Of a stretch of DNA of 64,000 bases, positions 9,638 to 17,518 are shown piece by piece. Source of the DNA: CAVSQX01 sp963730225 (lineage in GTDB: Bacteria > Planctomycetota > Phycisphaerae > Tepidisphaerales > Tepidisphaeraceae); NCBI GenBank assembly GCA_963730225.1, contig CAVSQX010000004.1, positions 496,001 through 560,000 on the forward strand, in the 5' to 3' direction. Both the position numbers and the translations under genes were made by a program. The notes below the pieces were generated by a model that saw nothing but the letters and a program-made list of their open reading frames with translations, ran no database searches and was not told where the DNA came from. How positions within the stretch are numbered: position 1 is the stretch's first letter; each line of letters starts with the position of its first letter.

Positions 9638-10402
9638 TCACACTTCCTTCGTCTTGATCTCCATCTTTGCGGCCTCCAGCCGTTCGATCGGCGCGCAGAG
9701 TAGATTCAAATCGTCCATGACGTAAAAACGGTACGGCAGACCGGCGAACTGCGCCTTGATGTCGTCCATGTTCACCTTCCAATATTCGATCCAGCACCAC
9801 GGATGATGTTGAACGATGGTTTGCTTCGCACCGGCCAGAACCTGGAGTTCCATGCCCTCGACATCGATCTTGAAGAAGTCGACGCGTGGCAGGCGCAGAT
9901 CGTCCAGCGGAACGATTTCGATCACTTCCTGGATATTCTGATCGAGCGGTTGAGGCGAATCCTTGTCGCGTTCGGCAAGACTGAACATGCCAAAGTCCTG
10001 CGCGACGGAATAGTTCGGCCGGGCTACGGTCACCGACTCGCGCTTCGCCCCCAGCCCCTGGTGCAAAACAAACAGATTTTCCAGATCGTTCAGCGCCACC
10101 GTCCCGCAGAGGGCATAAAACATCAATCGCTGAACCTCGAAAGCATGAACGACGCCGCCGCGCTGCCGCACCAGCAGCGCCATCGGCAGCGCGACCAGCC
10201 CGGCGTTCGCCCCGGCGTCCACGATCACACATTTTTCCGGCAAGGTATTCACGACCGACAGAAGATTGTTCAGTTCCCCCTGAATGTGCGGCTGGCCCGT
10301 TTTGATCATCTGGTCGGCCTGCATCGCGCAATGGCGATTCAAGATGAACCTTCCGTAGATGGATTCGAGCACCGTAAAGTTGTAGATAGGCACAAAATTC
10401 AT
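9638..10402 (-). CDS. FkbM family methyltransferase
   Basis: SAM-dependent methyltransferase, probably an O-methyltransferase of sugars or other small metabolites. The SAM-binding motif I is 'VIVDAGANAGLVALPMALL', followed by the acidic strand 'VHAFEVQRLMFYALCG' and the family hallmark 'VDFFKIDVEGMELQVLAGA' near residue 180. 254 residues is normal for a single-domain FkbM protein. There is no signal peptide, so it is cytoplasmic. It converges with the GH35 gene (about 50 bp between the ends) and stands alone. The acceptor substrate cannot be told from sequence. Confidence 0.85.
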   Translation of the reverse strand: MNFVPIYNFTVLESIYGRFILNRHCAMQADQMIKTGQPHIQGELNNLLSVVNTLPEKCVIVDAGANAGLVALPMALLVRQRGGVVHAFEVQRLMFYALCGTVALNDLENLFVLHQGLGAKRESVTVARPNYSVAQDFGMFSLAERDKDSPQPLDQNIQEVIEIVPLDDLRLPRVDFFKIDVEGMELQVLAGAKQTIVQHHPWCWIEYWKVNMDDIKAQFAGLPYRFYVMDDLNLLCAPIERLEAAKMEIKTKEV

Positions 10403-10538
10403 GGTTTCTCAGTCATCCTTTTCGCGAGTCCCGCGCCGGCCGGTGAATGTTGGCGACGATATTGCGTAGGATACCCGGCCAAGGCGGTTCGACCAACTTG
10501 CGCAATTGGGTCGGTGTGAGCAGGAGAAACCGACCGAC
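10403..10538. other. Short intergenic region without recognised features
   Basis: 136 bp between the FkbM gene and the DUF1634 gene, both on the minus strand. Small open frames here lack start signals or homology that I recognise. It presumably holds the DUF1634 transcript end and the FkbM promoter. Confidence 0.4.
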
Positions 10539-10904
10539 TCAACAAAAGATCAGTCCCGCCAACACCAAAAAAAGCACCACGGTGGTTATCACCGCGTATG
10601 TCCAGTCGCGCTCGGTGGAGGCGAAGAGAATGATCGAAGTGACGACTCGCAGGATCGGCGTCAGCACGAGGAGATAAACTCCCGCCTCGATGATGCTTTT
10701 GCCGCGGGCATGCAGAATTCCGCGCCAGATGATCGCAGGATGATAGTCGAATTGATCGCTCTGCATCCGCTGCACCGAAATCGTCCCGTGGGCGAAGCTG
10801 AAGCAAACACCGATAAGCATGACCGCCAACGAGGCCGCCAGGCCGATTCGCAGAATCCAGGCGGAAGCGTCTTCGATGGCAAGATGGCCGCGACGATTGC
10901 TCAT
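10539..10904 (-). CDS. DUF1634 domain-containing membrane protein
   Basis: Small integral membrane protein of 121 residues with three hydrophobic segments ('ILRIGLAASLAVMLIGVCF', 'IIEAGVYLLVLTPILRVVT', 'YAVITTVVLFLVLAGLIF'). The family occurs as the partner of TauE/SafE permeases, and here its ATG overlaps the TauE stop by 4 bases (ATGA at 10901-10904), so the two are translationally coupled. Likely role: accessory subunit of the anion exporter. The much longer open frame running upstream to 11738 is a shadow of the permease gene and was not used. Confidence 0.82.
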   Translation of the reverse strand: MSNRRGHLAIEDASAWILRIGLAASLAVMLIGVCFSFAHGTISVQRMQSDQFDYHPAIIWRGILHARGKSIIEAGVYLLVLTPILRVVTSIILFASTERDWTYAVITTVVLFLVLAGLIFC

Positions 10905-11764
10905 CGGAAATATCCTTCCAATCCCCGCACCAGCATCTGCACGCCGGCGATGGCCAGCACCAATGCGAAGATTTTGCGGATCAGGTTGTTGGACATTTTT
11001 TCCATGAGAATGGTGCCGAGAAACGCACCGATCACGACGGCGAGGGCCACCGGCGCAACCAGAAACGGCAGCACCAATCCGCGGCGAAGATAAACCCCCG
11101 CGCCGGCGGCGGCGGTGACACCGATCATGAAATTGCTCGTCGCGGTTGAGACTTTCGTGGGCACTTTCATGGCGATTTCGTGGGCCAATACTTTCACGAC
11201 TCCCGCCCCGATCCCCAGCACACCGGAAACGATTCCCGCCACGAGCATGAGGCCCAGTGCTTCGGGAATGCCGGTGACGTTGTAGGCAATTTCGCGGTGC
11301 AGATGCTTGTCGAAATAGGAACTGTTCAAGCGCAGCCGATTGGCCAATGAGTCGTTTTGAACATTTTGCGGCAACTCTTCGCCGAGCTTGGCGAAAATCG
11401 GCAGCAGGGAAAGCAGCAGTAGCAATCCGAAAAGCACATACAATCCCTGCGGATTGATAAATCGAGAAATCACCCCGGCCCCCAGCAGCGCCCCGGCCGC
11501 GGTCGAAACCTCCAGAAACATAGCGATGCGGATGTTGGTGATTCGATCTTTCACATAAACCGAACCGGCCCCGCTGGAGACGGCGATCACCGAAACAATG
11601 CTGGCCGCGATCGCCCGGTCGATGTCCATGTGAAAAAACAGCGTCAGCACCGGCACGATGACGATCCCGCCGCCCAGCCCGCTGATGGAGCCGATCACTC
11701 CGCCGGCCAACGATGCCGCGGCGATCTCTGTGAGCCAAAGCAGCGATTGTGCGTTTTGCATCAT
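10901..11764 (-). CDS. TauE/SafE family sulfite/anion exporter permease
   Basis: Integral membrane permease predicted to move sulfite or another sulfur-containing or organic anion. It has two similar halves, each starting with a glycine-rich motif ('VIGSISGLGGGIVIVPVLTL' near residue 22 and 'GIVSGVLGIGAGVVKVL' in the second half), which is the family signature; about eight hydrophobic segments in all. The start at 11764 (ATGATG) gives 287 residues, usual for the family. The open frame continues upstream to 12601, but that part lies on the opposite strand of the phosphatase gene. It is co-translated with the DUF1634 protein and divergent from the SpoIIE-type phosphatase with only 39 bp between. 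Confidence 0.88.
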   Translation of the reverse strand: MMQNAQSLLWLTEIAAASLAGGVIGSISGLGGGIVIVPVLTLFFHMDIDRAIAASIVSVIAVSSGAGSVYVKDRITNIRIAMFLEVSTAAGALLGAGVISRFINPQGLYVLFGLLLLLSLLPIFAKLGEELPQNVQNDSLANRLRLNSSYFDKHLHREIAYNVTGIPEALGLMLVAGIVSGVLGIGAGVVKVLAHEIAMKVPTKVSTATSNFMIGVTAAAGAGVYLRRGLVLPFLVAPVALAVVIGAFLGTILMEKMSNNLIRKIFALVLAIAGVQMLVRGLEGYFR

Positions 11765-11791
11765 TGGTGGTAATCGGCGATCCGCTATTCG

Positions 11792-11797
11792 TATAAT
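11792..11797 (+). promoter_or_regulatory. Consensus -10 element (TATAAT) immediately before phosphatase gene
   Basis: A perfect TATAAT ends 6 bases before the ATG of the phosphatase gene at 11804. Transcription starting the usual 6-8 bases downstream would begin at or next to the ATG, giving a leaderless mRNA. The -35 side is weak (TTGGTG lies too far upstream at about 11764). Confidence 0.5.
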
Positions 11798-11803
11798 CCC
11801 ATC

Positions 11804-12802
11804 ATGCCGCAGGACGCAAGGCAACAAATGGTTTGCATGGAAGTTTGGGGCGGCAGCCAGTTGACAACGCGCGCGGTTGAGATGGGCGGATTGGATGCGT
11901 GGGTTTACAGCAAGCCGTTCGGCCAGGCCGCCGAATCCGGCGGTGAAGGGGGTGGGGATGTTTACTACGCTTCGAGCTGTGCGACGGGCCGAATCAATCG
12001 GCTGCTGTTGGCGGATGTCTCCGGTCATGGAAATTCGGTGGCCAACGTCGCCGTCGGGCTGCGCGGGTTGATGCGGCGATATGTGAATTTTCTGGATCAA
12101 ACCGAGTTCGTCCGCTCGATGAACAAAAAATTCGTCGACATGGGCGGCGAAGGATGTTTCGCCACGGCCGTCGTCACCACGTTTTTCGCGCCGACCAATC
12201 GGCTGTCGATCTGCAACGCCGGGCATCCCGCGCCGCTGTGGTATCAGGCCAGCACCAAACAATGGGCGGTGCTTCAGCAGTCGGGAATGGAAGATCGCCC
12301 GGCGGGACAGAACATTCCGCTGGGGATTCTGGACCTGGTGGATTACGAACAGTTCGATGTCGAGATGGAAACCGGCGATCTGCTGGTTTGCTACACCGAT
12401 GCTCTCAGCGAAGCGAAAGATGCTCGGGGAGAATTGCTCGGCGATGCCGGGCTGCTGCGGATCGTGCGGGCCATGGGCGAGGTTCCAGCGGAAAATTTCA
12501 TCGACCGCTTTCTTGCGGCCGTTGCGGCGGAGCATCCGGAGAATCTTTCCAACGATGATGTGACGGTACTGGTTCTTCGCCCCAACGGACGGCAGCCGCA
12601 CGTGCCGCTGGGACAGCAGTTGCGGTCTTCGATGCGATTTCTGGGAGCGCTGATTCGCAGCATCAATCCCCGAGCCGAGCGGGCTCCGCGTCCGGATTTT
12701 CGCCTGGCGAACATCGGCGGAGCGATCTTCCCGCCGCTGGGTCGAAAGTGGAAACCACCCCGAAAAAATGCGGCTGCGGAGGATGCGGCTCGCAATTCAT
12801 GA
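11804..12802 (+). CDS. PP2C/SpoIIE-type serine phosphatase
   Basis: Metal-dependent Ser/Thr phosphatase of the SpoIIE/RsbU group, usually part of partner-switching control of sigma factors or second-messenger signalling. Core motifs: 'GGDVYYASSCATGRINRLLLADVSGHG' region with metal-binding Asp at about residue 72, 'CFATAVVTTFF', 'SICNAGHPAPLWY', 'GDLLVCYTDALSEA', and the terminal metal Asp pair in 'LSNDDVTVLVL'. All expected acidic residues are present. There is no sensor, receiver or membrane domain, and a 60-residue basic tail follows the catalytic domain. No anti-sigma or STAS partner lies nearby, so its target is unknown. 332 residues, cytoplasmic. Confidence 0.87.
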   Translation: MPQDARQQMVCMEVWGGSQLTTRAVEMGGLDAWVYSKPFGQAAESGGEGGGDVYYASSCATGRINRLLLADVSGHGNSVANVAVGLRGLMRRYVNFLDQTEFVRSMNKKFVDMGGEGCFATAVVTTFFAPTNRLSICNAGHPAPLWYQASTKQWAVLQQSGMEDRPAGQNIPLGILDLVDYEQFDVEMETGDLLVCYTDALSEAKDARGELLGDAGLLRIVRAMGEVPAENFIDRFLAAVAAEHPENLSNDDVTVLVLRPNGRQPHVPLGQQLRSSMRFLGALIRSINPRAERAPRPDFRLANIGGAIFPPLGRKWKPPRKNAAAEDAARNS

Positions 12803-12838
12803 TTTCTATTGTTTCAATTCAAACGTGGAGAGCGATTT

Positions 12839-13729
12839 ATGAAGAACCTGACGACGGCGATAACGGGATTTTTTCTGTGTCTGGCTCTGCCCACTTTGAC
12901 TTTCGCCGACGACGCCGCGCCGACCACCGCTCCCATCATCGCACCGACAACCCTGCCGGCATCCGGTGATCCGGGCGTGGCTGCCAAAGAGCTGGCCGAT
13001 TCGCCTCGCCACGGCGAATGGGCCGACGTCCCGCTCGAAGACTCCGATGTGAAAGTTCACACCTGGATCGTCTATCCCGAACGACCCGACAAGGCCCCCA
13101 TCGTTATCGTCATCCACGAAATCTACGGCATGACCGATTGGGTGCGGGCCCTGACGGACCAGCTGGCGGCGGAGGGATACATCGCCGTCGCGCCCGATCT
13201 TCTTTCCGGATACGGCGCCGGCGGCGGCGGAACCGAATCGCTCGGCACCGATGTTCGCACCGCTTTCGGCAAACTGAATGTCGCCGAGCAAACCAAACGC
13301 CTCGACGCCGTGCGCGACTTCGCCCTGAAATTCCCCTCCGCCAACGACCGCGTCGCCTGCATCGGCTTCTGCTGGGGCGGCGGCGCGAGCTTTTCCTACG
13401 CCACCCGCCAACCCGCCCTCAAAGCCGCCGTGGTTTTTTATGGCTCACCGCCGGATTCCAAGTCGATGGCCAAGATCATATGCCCGGTGCTCGGATTATA
13501 CGGCGGCGACGACGCCCGCATCTCGGCGACCGTGCCAGCGACGACAAAGGCGATGGCCGATTTGAACAAATCCTATTCGCCACACATTTTTCCGGGAGCG
13601 GGACATGGGTTTATGCGGCTACAGTCCGGCAGAAACGGAGCAAATTTGAAAGCGGCGCAGCAAGGATGGGATTTGACGGTGGAGTTTTTGAGGAGCGAAT
13701 TTGGAGGGGAATTGATGAATAATGAATGA
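12839..13729 (+). CDS. Dienelactone hydrolase family protein, secreted
   Basis: Alpha/beta hydrolase of the dienelactone hydrolase family with an N-terminal signal peptide (cut near 'LTFADDA') and a Thr/Pro-rich linker. The catalytic triad is visible: Cys in 'CIGFCWGGGASF', Asp in 'GLYGGDDARIS' and His in 'FPGAGHGFMR'. Cys rather than Ser as nucleophile is usual for the family. The ATG at 12839 is preceded by GGAGAG; an upstream in-frame start at 12809 has no such site. Export is notable, since aromatic-degrading members are cytoplasmic, so a general periplasmic esterase or lactonase role is more likely. 296 residues. Confidence 0.87.
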   Translation: MKNLTTAITGFFLCLALPTLTFADDAAPTTAPIIAPTTLPASGDPGVAAKELADSPRHGEWADVPLEDSDVKVHTWIVYPERPDKAPIVIVIHEIYGMTDWVRALTDQLAAEGYIAVAPDLLSGYGAGGGGTESLGTDVRTAFGKLNVAEQTKRLDAVRDFALKFPSANDRVACIGFCWGGGASFSYATRQPALKAAVVFYGSPPDSKSMAKIICPVLGLYGGDDARISATVPATTKAMADLNKSYSPHIFPGAGHGFMRLQSGRNGANLKAAQQGWDLTVEFLRSEFGGELMNNE

Positions 13730-13765
13730 TGATTGATGAATGACGATTGCCGATTGAAATATGAA
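13705..13765. repeat. Iterated short-word repeat (TGATGAATAATGAATGATG type)
   Basis: The 3' end of the dienelactone hydrolase gene and the bases after it consist of imperfect iterations of the word GAATGA/GATTGA. It is low in GC compared with its surroundings. Similar word-iteration elements sit at other gene ends in this window (15.9, 18.3, 29.6 and 31.7 kb). Confidence 0.5.
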
Positions 13766-13830
13766 AGCCGGATTTAATCCCATGATGCGAATTTGAGGCG
13801 TTGGGAGCTCCCCAGCACGCTATGCAGCAA

Positions 13831-14049
13831 TCAGATTTGGAAGAACCCGTCCAAGACTCGCTTGTCAATTATCAATAGGGCGTTCCGAAGTTGCTCCAAG
13901 ACCTTCTCTTCGTTCACTTCCATCCGATCGTTGGGCTTGAGCGGGATTCTGGCGAACTGAGTTACCGCCGGGTCCCAATCGGCCAGCGTTAATTGATGTC
14001 GGGCAGTTTGATTCCTCGAAAAAGCTCTCTAATTCTCTTATGCACCTCT
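13831..14049 (-). pseudogene. Detached C-terminal coding remnant of the PD-(D/E)XK nuclease gene
   Basis: Downstream of the nuclease stop codon, coding-like sequence continues in the same frame ('LADWDPAVTQFARIPL', 'MEVNEEKVLEQLRNALLI', ending at 13831), but only after three stop codons packed into about 30 bases. Between them a different frame is open and protein-like ('REVHKRIRELFRGIKLPDI'). Two compensating indels near 14050 and 14005 would restore one continuous protein about 70 residues longer. It is therefore probably the true C-terminus, separated by assembly errors or real mutation. Confidence 0.5.
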
Positions 14050-15318
14050 CTAGGCCCCTGTCTTTTCTGACCGCGCCGCCCAGAGCCAAGCGTAGAGCTC
14101 CGGTTCCCCGTCGGGCGGAGCGTCGATTGATGTGCCAGCCTCCCACAATACCGCGTTGGCCCTACGCCCATGCTTTGGCCTGAGTCGCATCTCAATCGTC
14201 CAGTATTTTTTCACTGATTTGAGTCGGGTTCTCAAGGTCGCGTCGGAGCCGTTTATCCTCTTGAAGTGGTCTGTGACTTCTTCCCCGCACTTTATGAGCA
14301 AGGGCACGACCTGCTCCCGCGCTCTGTCGCCCACTTGGTTCACTTCCCGCGAGCACGCCGCCAAACTCCTTGGAACATTCTTCTCCTCGTACAATTCTTG
14401 CATTGCGTACCAGTGCGTCAGATAAAACCCGAGCGATTTGTTGTTATTCAACACCGCTGTATCCTCCTTCGGCTTCACGGACTGTCTGCCCATGAAGAAC
14501 CGCAGCAAAGGGAAGGGATTCTCAGACTGCGCGTGACTGACAAGAGGCAACCTCTGGATGTCGGCGAGCACGCCTGCGATATACAGCCGAAGATACTCGA
14601 AGCCAAGCTCTCGTCTCAACCTCGCACGGGTCTCCCAGAATGCCTTCGCCAATTCGCTAAATGAAAGCGAATTCCACTCATTCCTCCCGGTCGTGGCATC
14701 CCTGCGGTCTGTGGTCAGGAAGATGCGCTCGACGCGATCCCACGGCGTGCCAGACTGACTAATTTCGCGGTTATATCGGTCAAGTTGGTGGTCGCTCTCG
14801 CTCGAATCGACCTTCGCTTCAATAACAATGAGCCGCCGTTTGGCCGGCGATCCTTTTTTTGGGCCGGCCTCGATCCGGATATCCATCCGTCCAGAATCGT
14901 CGTTCTGGGAATCTCGGTAGAACCACTCTGCGTCAACGCAGGCAATTTCATACCCGTCCAAAATTTGGTGATTTCGAACCGCCGACAACAGCGCATTAAC
15001 GAGGGTGTCTCTGAAACCGTGACTTGCTTTCGGGTCGAGCAACCAACGAAGCGTCCGCGTGTGCATGACCTCGAGGCGGCCCATTTCCATTGGGCCAAAC
15101 AGCCCAGTCGGACAACGAAGAGGATGGTCTTTTGGCAGTTGCCGGAGTTTAGCCTTCAGTTTCTCTTTCTCGCAAGCCCGCCACAACTCGAGCTTTCTTC
15201 CGAGTTCGGCGAGTTTGTCGGCTGAAAAGTCGCGGGCAGCATCCGCATCACAAACGGATTGCAAATCCGACAGGAATTTTGGTCGCAAGATGAGTTTGGA
15301 TTTAGCTTTGCCATTCAT
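14050..15318 (-). CDS. PD-(D/E)XK nuclease family protein
   Basis: Predicted DNA nuclease of the PD-(D/E)XK superfamily, similar in layout to the stand-alone, phage- or island-borne nuclease proteins of about 400-480 residues. The core motif is visible: an acidic residue in 'SGRMDIRIEAG' followed by 'RLIVIEAKVDSSESDHQLDRY', that is D-(x)n-ExK near residues 150-180, plus a Gln/Tyr helix. The C-terminal half ('FEYLRLYIAGVLADIQRLPL') is helical without recognised motifs. Base composition is nearer 53% GC than in the neighbours and Arg/Lys use differs, which suggests acquisition by transfer. The natural C-terminus probably lies further downstream (see the remnant at 13831-14049). Confidence 0.75.
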   Translation of the reverse strand: MNGKAKSKLILRPKFLSDLQSVCDADAARDFSADKLAELGRKLELWRACEKEKLKAKLRQLPKDHPLRCPTGLFGPMEMGRLEVMHTRTLRWLLDPKASHGFRDTLVNALLSAVRNHQILDGYEIACVDAEWFYRDSQNDDSGRMDIRIEAGPKKGSPAKRRLIVIEAKVDSSESDHQLDRYNREISQSGTPWDRVERIFLTTDRRDATTGRNEWNSLSFSELAKAFWETRARLRRELGFEYLRLYIAGVLADIQRLPLVSHAQSENPFPLLRFFMGRQSVKPKEDTAVLNNNKSLGFYLTHWYAMQELYEEKNVPRSLAACSREVNQVGDRAREQVVPLLIKCGEEVTDHFKRINGSDATLRTRLKSVKKYWTIEMRLRPKHGRRANAVLWEAGTSIDAPPDGEPELYAWLWAARSEKTGA

Positions 15319-15415
15319 GGTGGGAAGGTTCGTCGACGATCCACGGCATTGTACCGCAATTGGGTGCCGGACGGGAAAAGCCCGTCACCCGGCGGATTGA
15401 ACCTGCGCTACGTGT

Positions 15416-15808
15416 CTACCAGTCGGCTATACCGGAGTCGGAATCGGTGATTCCCGAATCGTCCGGTTGGGCGCACAGGAGCGGAAAGATTTGCTCGTAG
15501 AGCTCGGGGTGGGATTTCTTCAAATCGGCGGTGGTCATGTCGGCGACCAGGACGCGGCCGGATTCGTCGGCGACGGTGTAGAGCGGGATGCCGGGGCCGG
15601 CGTTGATGGTGATGACGGAGTGGCGGCCGGCGAGGCGGACGATTGCGGGGTTTGGAGCGATGGCGGTTGACTGAGATGGCGGGCGAGCAACGCAGCCGGT
15701 CGTCGCGGTCATCATCAGCGCGGCGCAGAGCAGAGTCGATGCGGCGATGACGTTGCGACCCTTCCATCTTCTCGCAGGGCAGGCGATCTGTCGCTGGTCG
15801 TTTGGCAT
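15416..15808 (-). CDS. Hypothetical lipoprotein
   Basis: Small secreted protein of 130 residues. A hydrophobic stretch at about 21-38 ends in 'TATTGC', a lipobox-like sequence, so it is probably a lipoprotein. The mature part is short and has no catalytic motif that I recognise. The segment 'HSVITINAGPGIPLYTVADESGRVL' looks like a compact beta-fold, and the tail is Asp/Ser-rich ('DDSGITDSDSGIADW'). It is isolated between the nuclease gene and the repeat region. The start could also be a later codon nearer the hydrophobic stretch. Confidence 0.6.
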   Translation of the reverse strand: MPNDQRQIACPARRWKGRNVIAASTLLCAALMMTATTGCVARPPSQSTAIAPNPAIVRLAGRHSVITINAGPGIPLYTVADESGRVLVADMTTADLKKSHPELYEQIFPLLCAQPDDSGITDSDSGIADW

Positions 15809-15925
15809 TGGGACCGATAGCTATAGATCGGCCGGAGCGGGAGGGAAATGAGCAATTTGGATCGCGTGCCAATCCAAAGTCGGAATCGCGGGGTTTTGAA
15901 TCCGCCGCACGTATCTACTGCGTTG

Positions 15926-16059
15926 GTGGAATTAGACATGGATGAACAGGATGCACAGGATGAAATGCGGGAATGTGGAGTCATCTTGTTCATCCTGTAT
16001 ATCCATGTTTGAGCCGACTTGCATGGTTAGCGGGGGCGACTCGCTAGTTGAAGGATCGC
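15926..16059. repeat. Direct repeat copy 1: duplicated aminotransferase gene tail plus hairpin
   Basis: 134 bp about 95% identical to 16156-16288. Read on the minus strand it contains the last 11 codons of the aminotransferase ('AILQLASRPR' and stop), then about 25 bp of flank, then an imperfect hairpin (15936-16008) with arms of the form ACATGGATnnACAGGATG. The segment just 5' of it on the minus strand is open ('LQLGTVKHSYIAIAD') but does not match the aminotransferase, so this is a tail-only copy. Confidence 0.85.
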
Positions 16060-16155
16060 GTCGGCGATGGCGATGTAGCTGTGTTTAACCGTGCCAAGTT
16101 GGAGCGAGCTGTACCGAGGCGAAGTGAAGCGCGGTGATCAAAGGCCGTGATGCCT
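16060..16155. other. Spacer between the two repeat copies
   Basis: 96 bp between the direct repeats. On the minus strand it carries a short open stretch ('SSLQLGTVKHSYIAIAD') running in frame into the duplicated gene tail. It may be the last trace of a second, deleted gene. No other feature seen. Confidence 0.4.
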
Positions 16156-16288
16156 GTGGAATTAGACATGGATGAACTGGATGCACAGGATGAAATGCGG
16201 GATGTGGAGTTATCCTGTCCATCCTGTATATCCATGTTTGAGCCGACTTGCATGGTTAGCGGGGGCGACTCGCTAGTTGAAGGATCGC
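16156..16288. repeat. Direct repeat copy 2: native aminotransferase 3' end plus hairpin
   Basis: 133 bp partner of 15926-16059. It spans the true end of the aminotransferase gene and its downstream hairpin (16166-16237, arms ACATGGAT...ACAGGATG). The hairpin follows the stop codon closely and may end transcription or protect the mRNA 3' end. It lacks a T-run, so a classical terminator is unlikely. Confidence 0.85.
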
Positions 16289-17449
16289 ATCCGCCAGCCG
16301 TTGGTAGTCTGACGCGACATTATAAATCTGACAACACGGTCGAACATACGCTCGGGCGGACCAGAGCATGATGGGAACTTCGATTCGAAATTCATCGTGC
16401 AGACGAGCCTGGAGGGCCTGAGACTCTTTTTCTTCGAGGTGATCCAGCGGCGGAGGCAGAGACACAGTGGCCATCGAACCAAGAAGCGAGCCGTCGGCGG
16501 GGCTGATTGGGGAAACGTGCCAGCAATCGCAGAGCATTTGATTCACCCACACGGCCATGGCGTGGTTGTGAGCCATCACGCGGTTCCATCCGATTTCGGC
16601 AAAGAACTCGATCGAGCGCGGAATCGTCAGCCAGGAGCTGAGTTCGCGCGTTCCTTGCCAGGCGAACTCGCGGGCGAAACCCTGGCCGAGAAAATGGCTG
16701 ATGATCGACGGATGAATCGCGGATTGGCGATCCGGGCGGACCCAGAGAAACGCGCTGCCCCGGGGAGCACAGGCCCATTTGTGCAGATTGCCGGCGTAGT
16801 AAGCGGGCGCGAGTTTGCCAATGTCGAGCGGCACCATGCCGGGGCCGTGAGCCCCGTCGATCAGAACATCGACATTCATCTGCTTGCAATGGGCCACGAT
16901 CTTCTCGACCGGAAAAATCAACGCGGTCGGGGAGGTGATGTGGTCCAGCACCAGCAGCCGGGTGGCGGGGGTGATGGAATTGAGAATCGTCTGCTCGATC
17001 GCCGCGGAAGATTCGACCGGCAGCGGAAGTTCAATCTCACGGTAAGTCGCACCGGCGCGGCCTGCGACGTATTTCATCGCCTGGCGAACGGCGTTGTAGA
17101 CGTGGGTGGTGGTGAGCAACTCGTCGCCGGGGGAGAAATCGAGAGAGCGAAGAACGGCGTTGATTCCTTCGGTGGCATTGGTCACCAGGCCAAAATCGGC
17201 GGCGGCCATGCCGAGCCAGCGGCCGATTTTCTCCTTGACGGCCTCGAGCAGCGGAAAACCCTGGCGAACGATCATGTCGACCGGATCGGCTTCGATTCGC
17301 TCTCGCCATTGGTTCTGCTCGTCGAAGGCGACGCGCGGAACGGCGCCGAACGATCCGTGATTCAGAAACGCCAGGTCCGACTTGATAAGGAACTCGCCCC
17401 GCAAATTGGGACGCAACGGGTGTGGAGGTTGAAATAATTCGCTGTTCAT
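16256..17449 (-). CDS. PLP-dependent aminotransferase class V-fold protein
   Basis: Fold-type I PLP enzyme of the class V aminotransferase / cysteine desulfurase / isopenicillin-N-epimerase group. 'LAFLNHGSFGAVPRVAFDEQ' near residue 28 is the characteristic opening. The cofactor-binding Asp-His pair is in 'VDVLIDGAHGPGMVPLDI' and the Schiff-base Lys in 'YYAGNLHKWACAPRGSAFLWV' (about residue 228). Closest by motif to the epimerase-like members rather than to NifS/SufS, as no desulfurase Cys loop is seen. 397 residues, complete. The substrate is unknown. It is monocistronic, and its 3' end is duplicated downstream. Confidence 0.85.
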   Translation of the reverse strand: MNSELFQPPHPLRPNLRGEFLIKSDLAFLNHGSFGAVPRVAFDEQNQWRERIEADPVDMIVRQGFPLLEAVKEKIGRWLGMAAADFGLVTNATEGINAVLRSLDFSPGDELLTTTHVYNAVRQAMKYVAGRAGATYREIELPLPVESSAAIEQTILNSITPATRLLVLDHITSPTALIFPVEKIVAHCKQMNVDVLIDGAHGPGMVPLDIGKLAPAYYAGNLHKWACAPRGSAFLWVRPDRQSAIHPSIISHFLGQGFAREFAWQGTRELSSWLTIPRSIEFFAEIGWNRVMAHNHAMAVWVNQMLCDCWHVSPISPADGSLLGSMATVSLPPPLDHLEEKESQALQARLHDEFRIEVPIMLWSARAYVRPCCQIYNVASDYQRLADAILQLASRPR

Positions 17450-17518
17450 GGCGTAGGTAAGCGTAGGCGATCGCGCGTGCAGTAAGCACGGTAGAGAATT
17501 GCGCTTCGAAAATCTAGA

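Noticed and set aside
11765..12601. Long N-terminal extension of the TauE/SafE frame
   Set aside because: It covers the antisense strand of the phosphatase gene. The family pattern begins only at the ATGATG at 11764.
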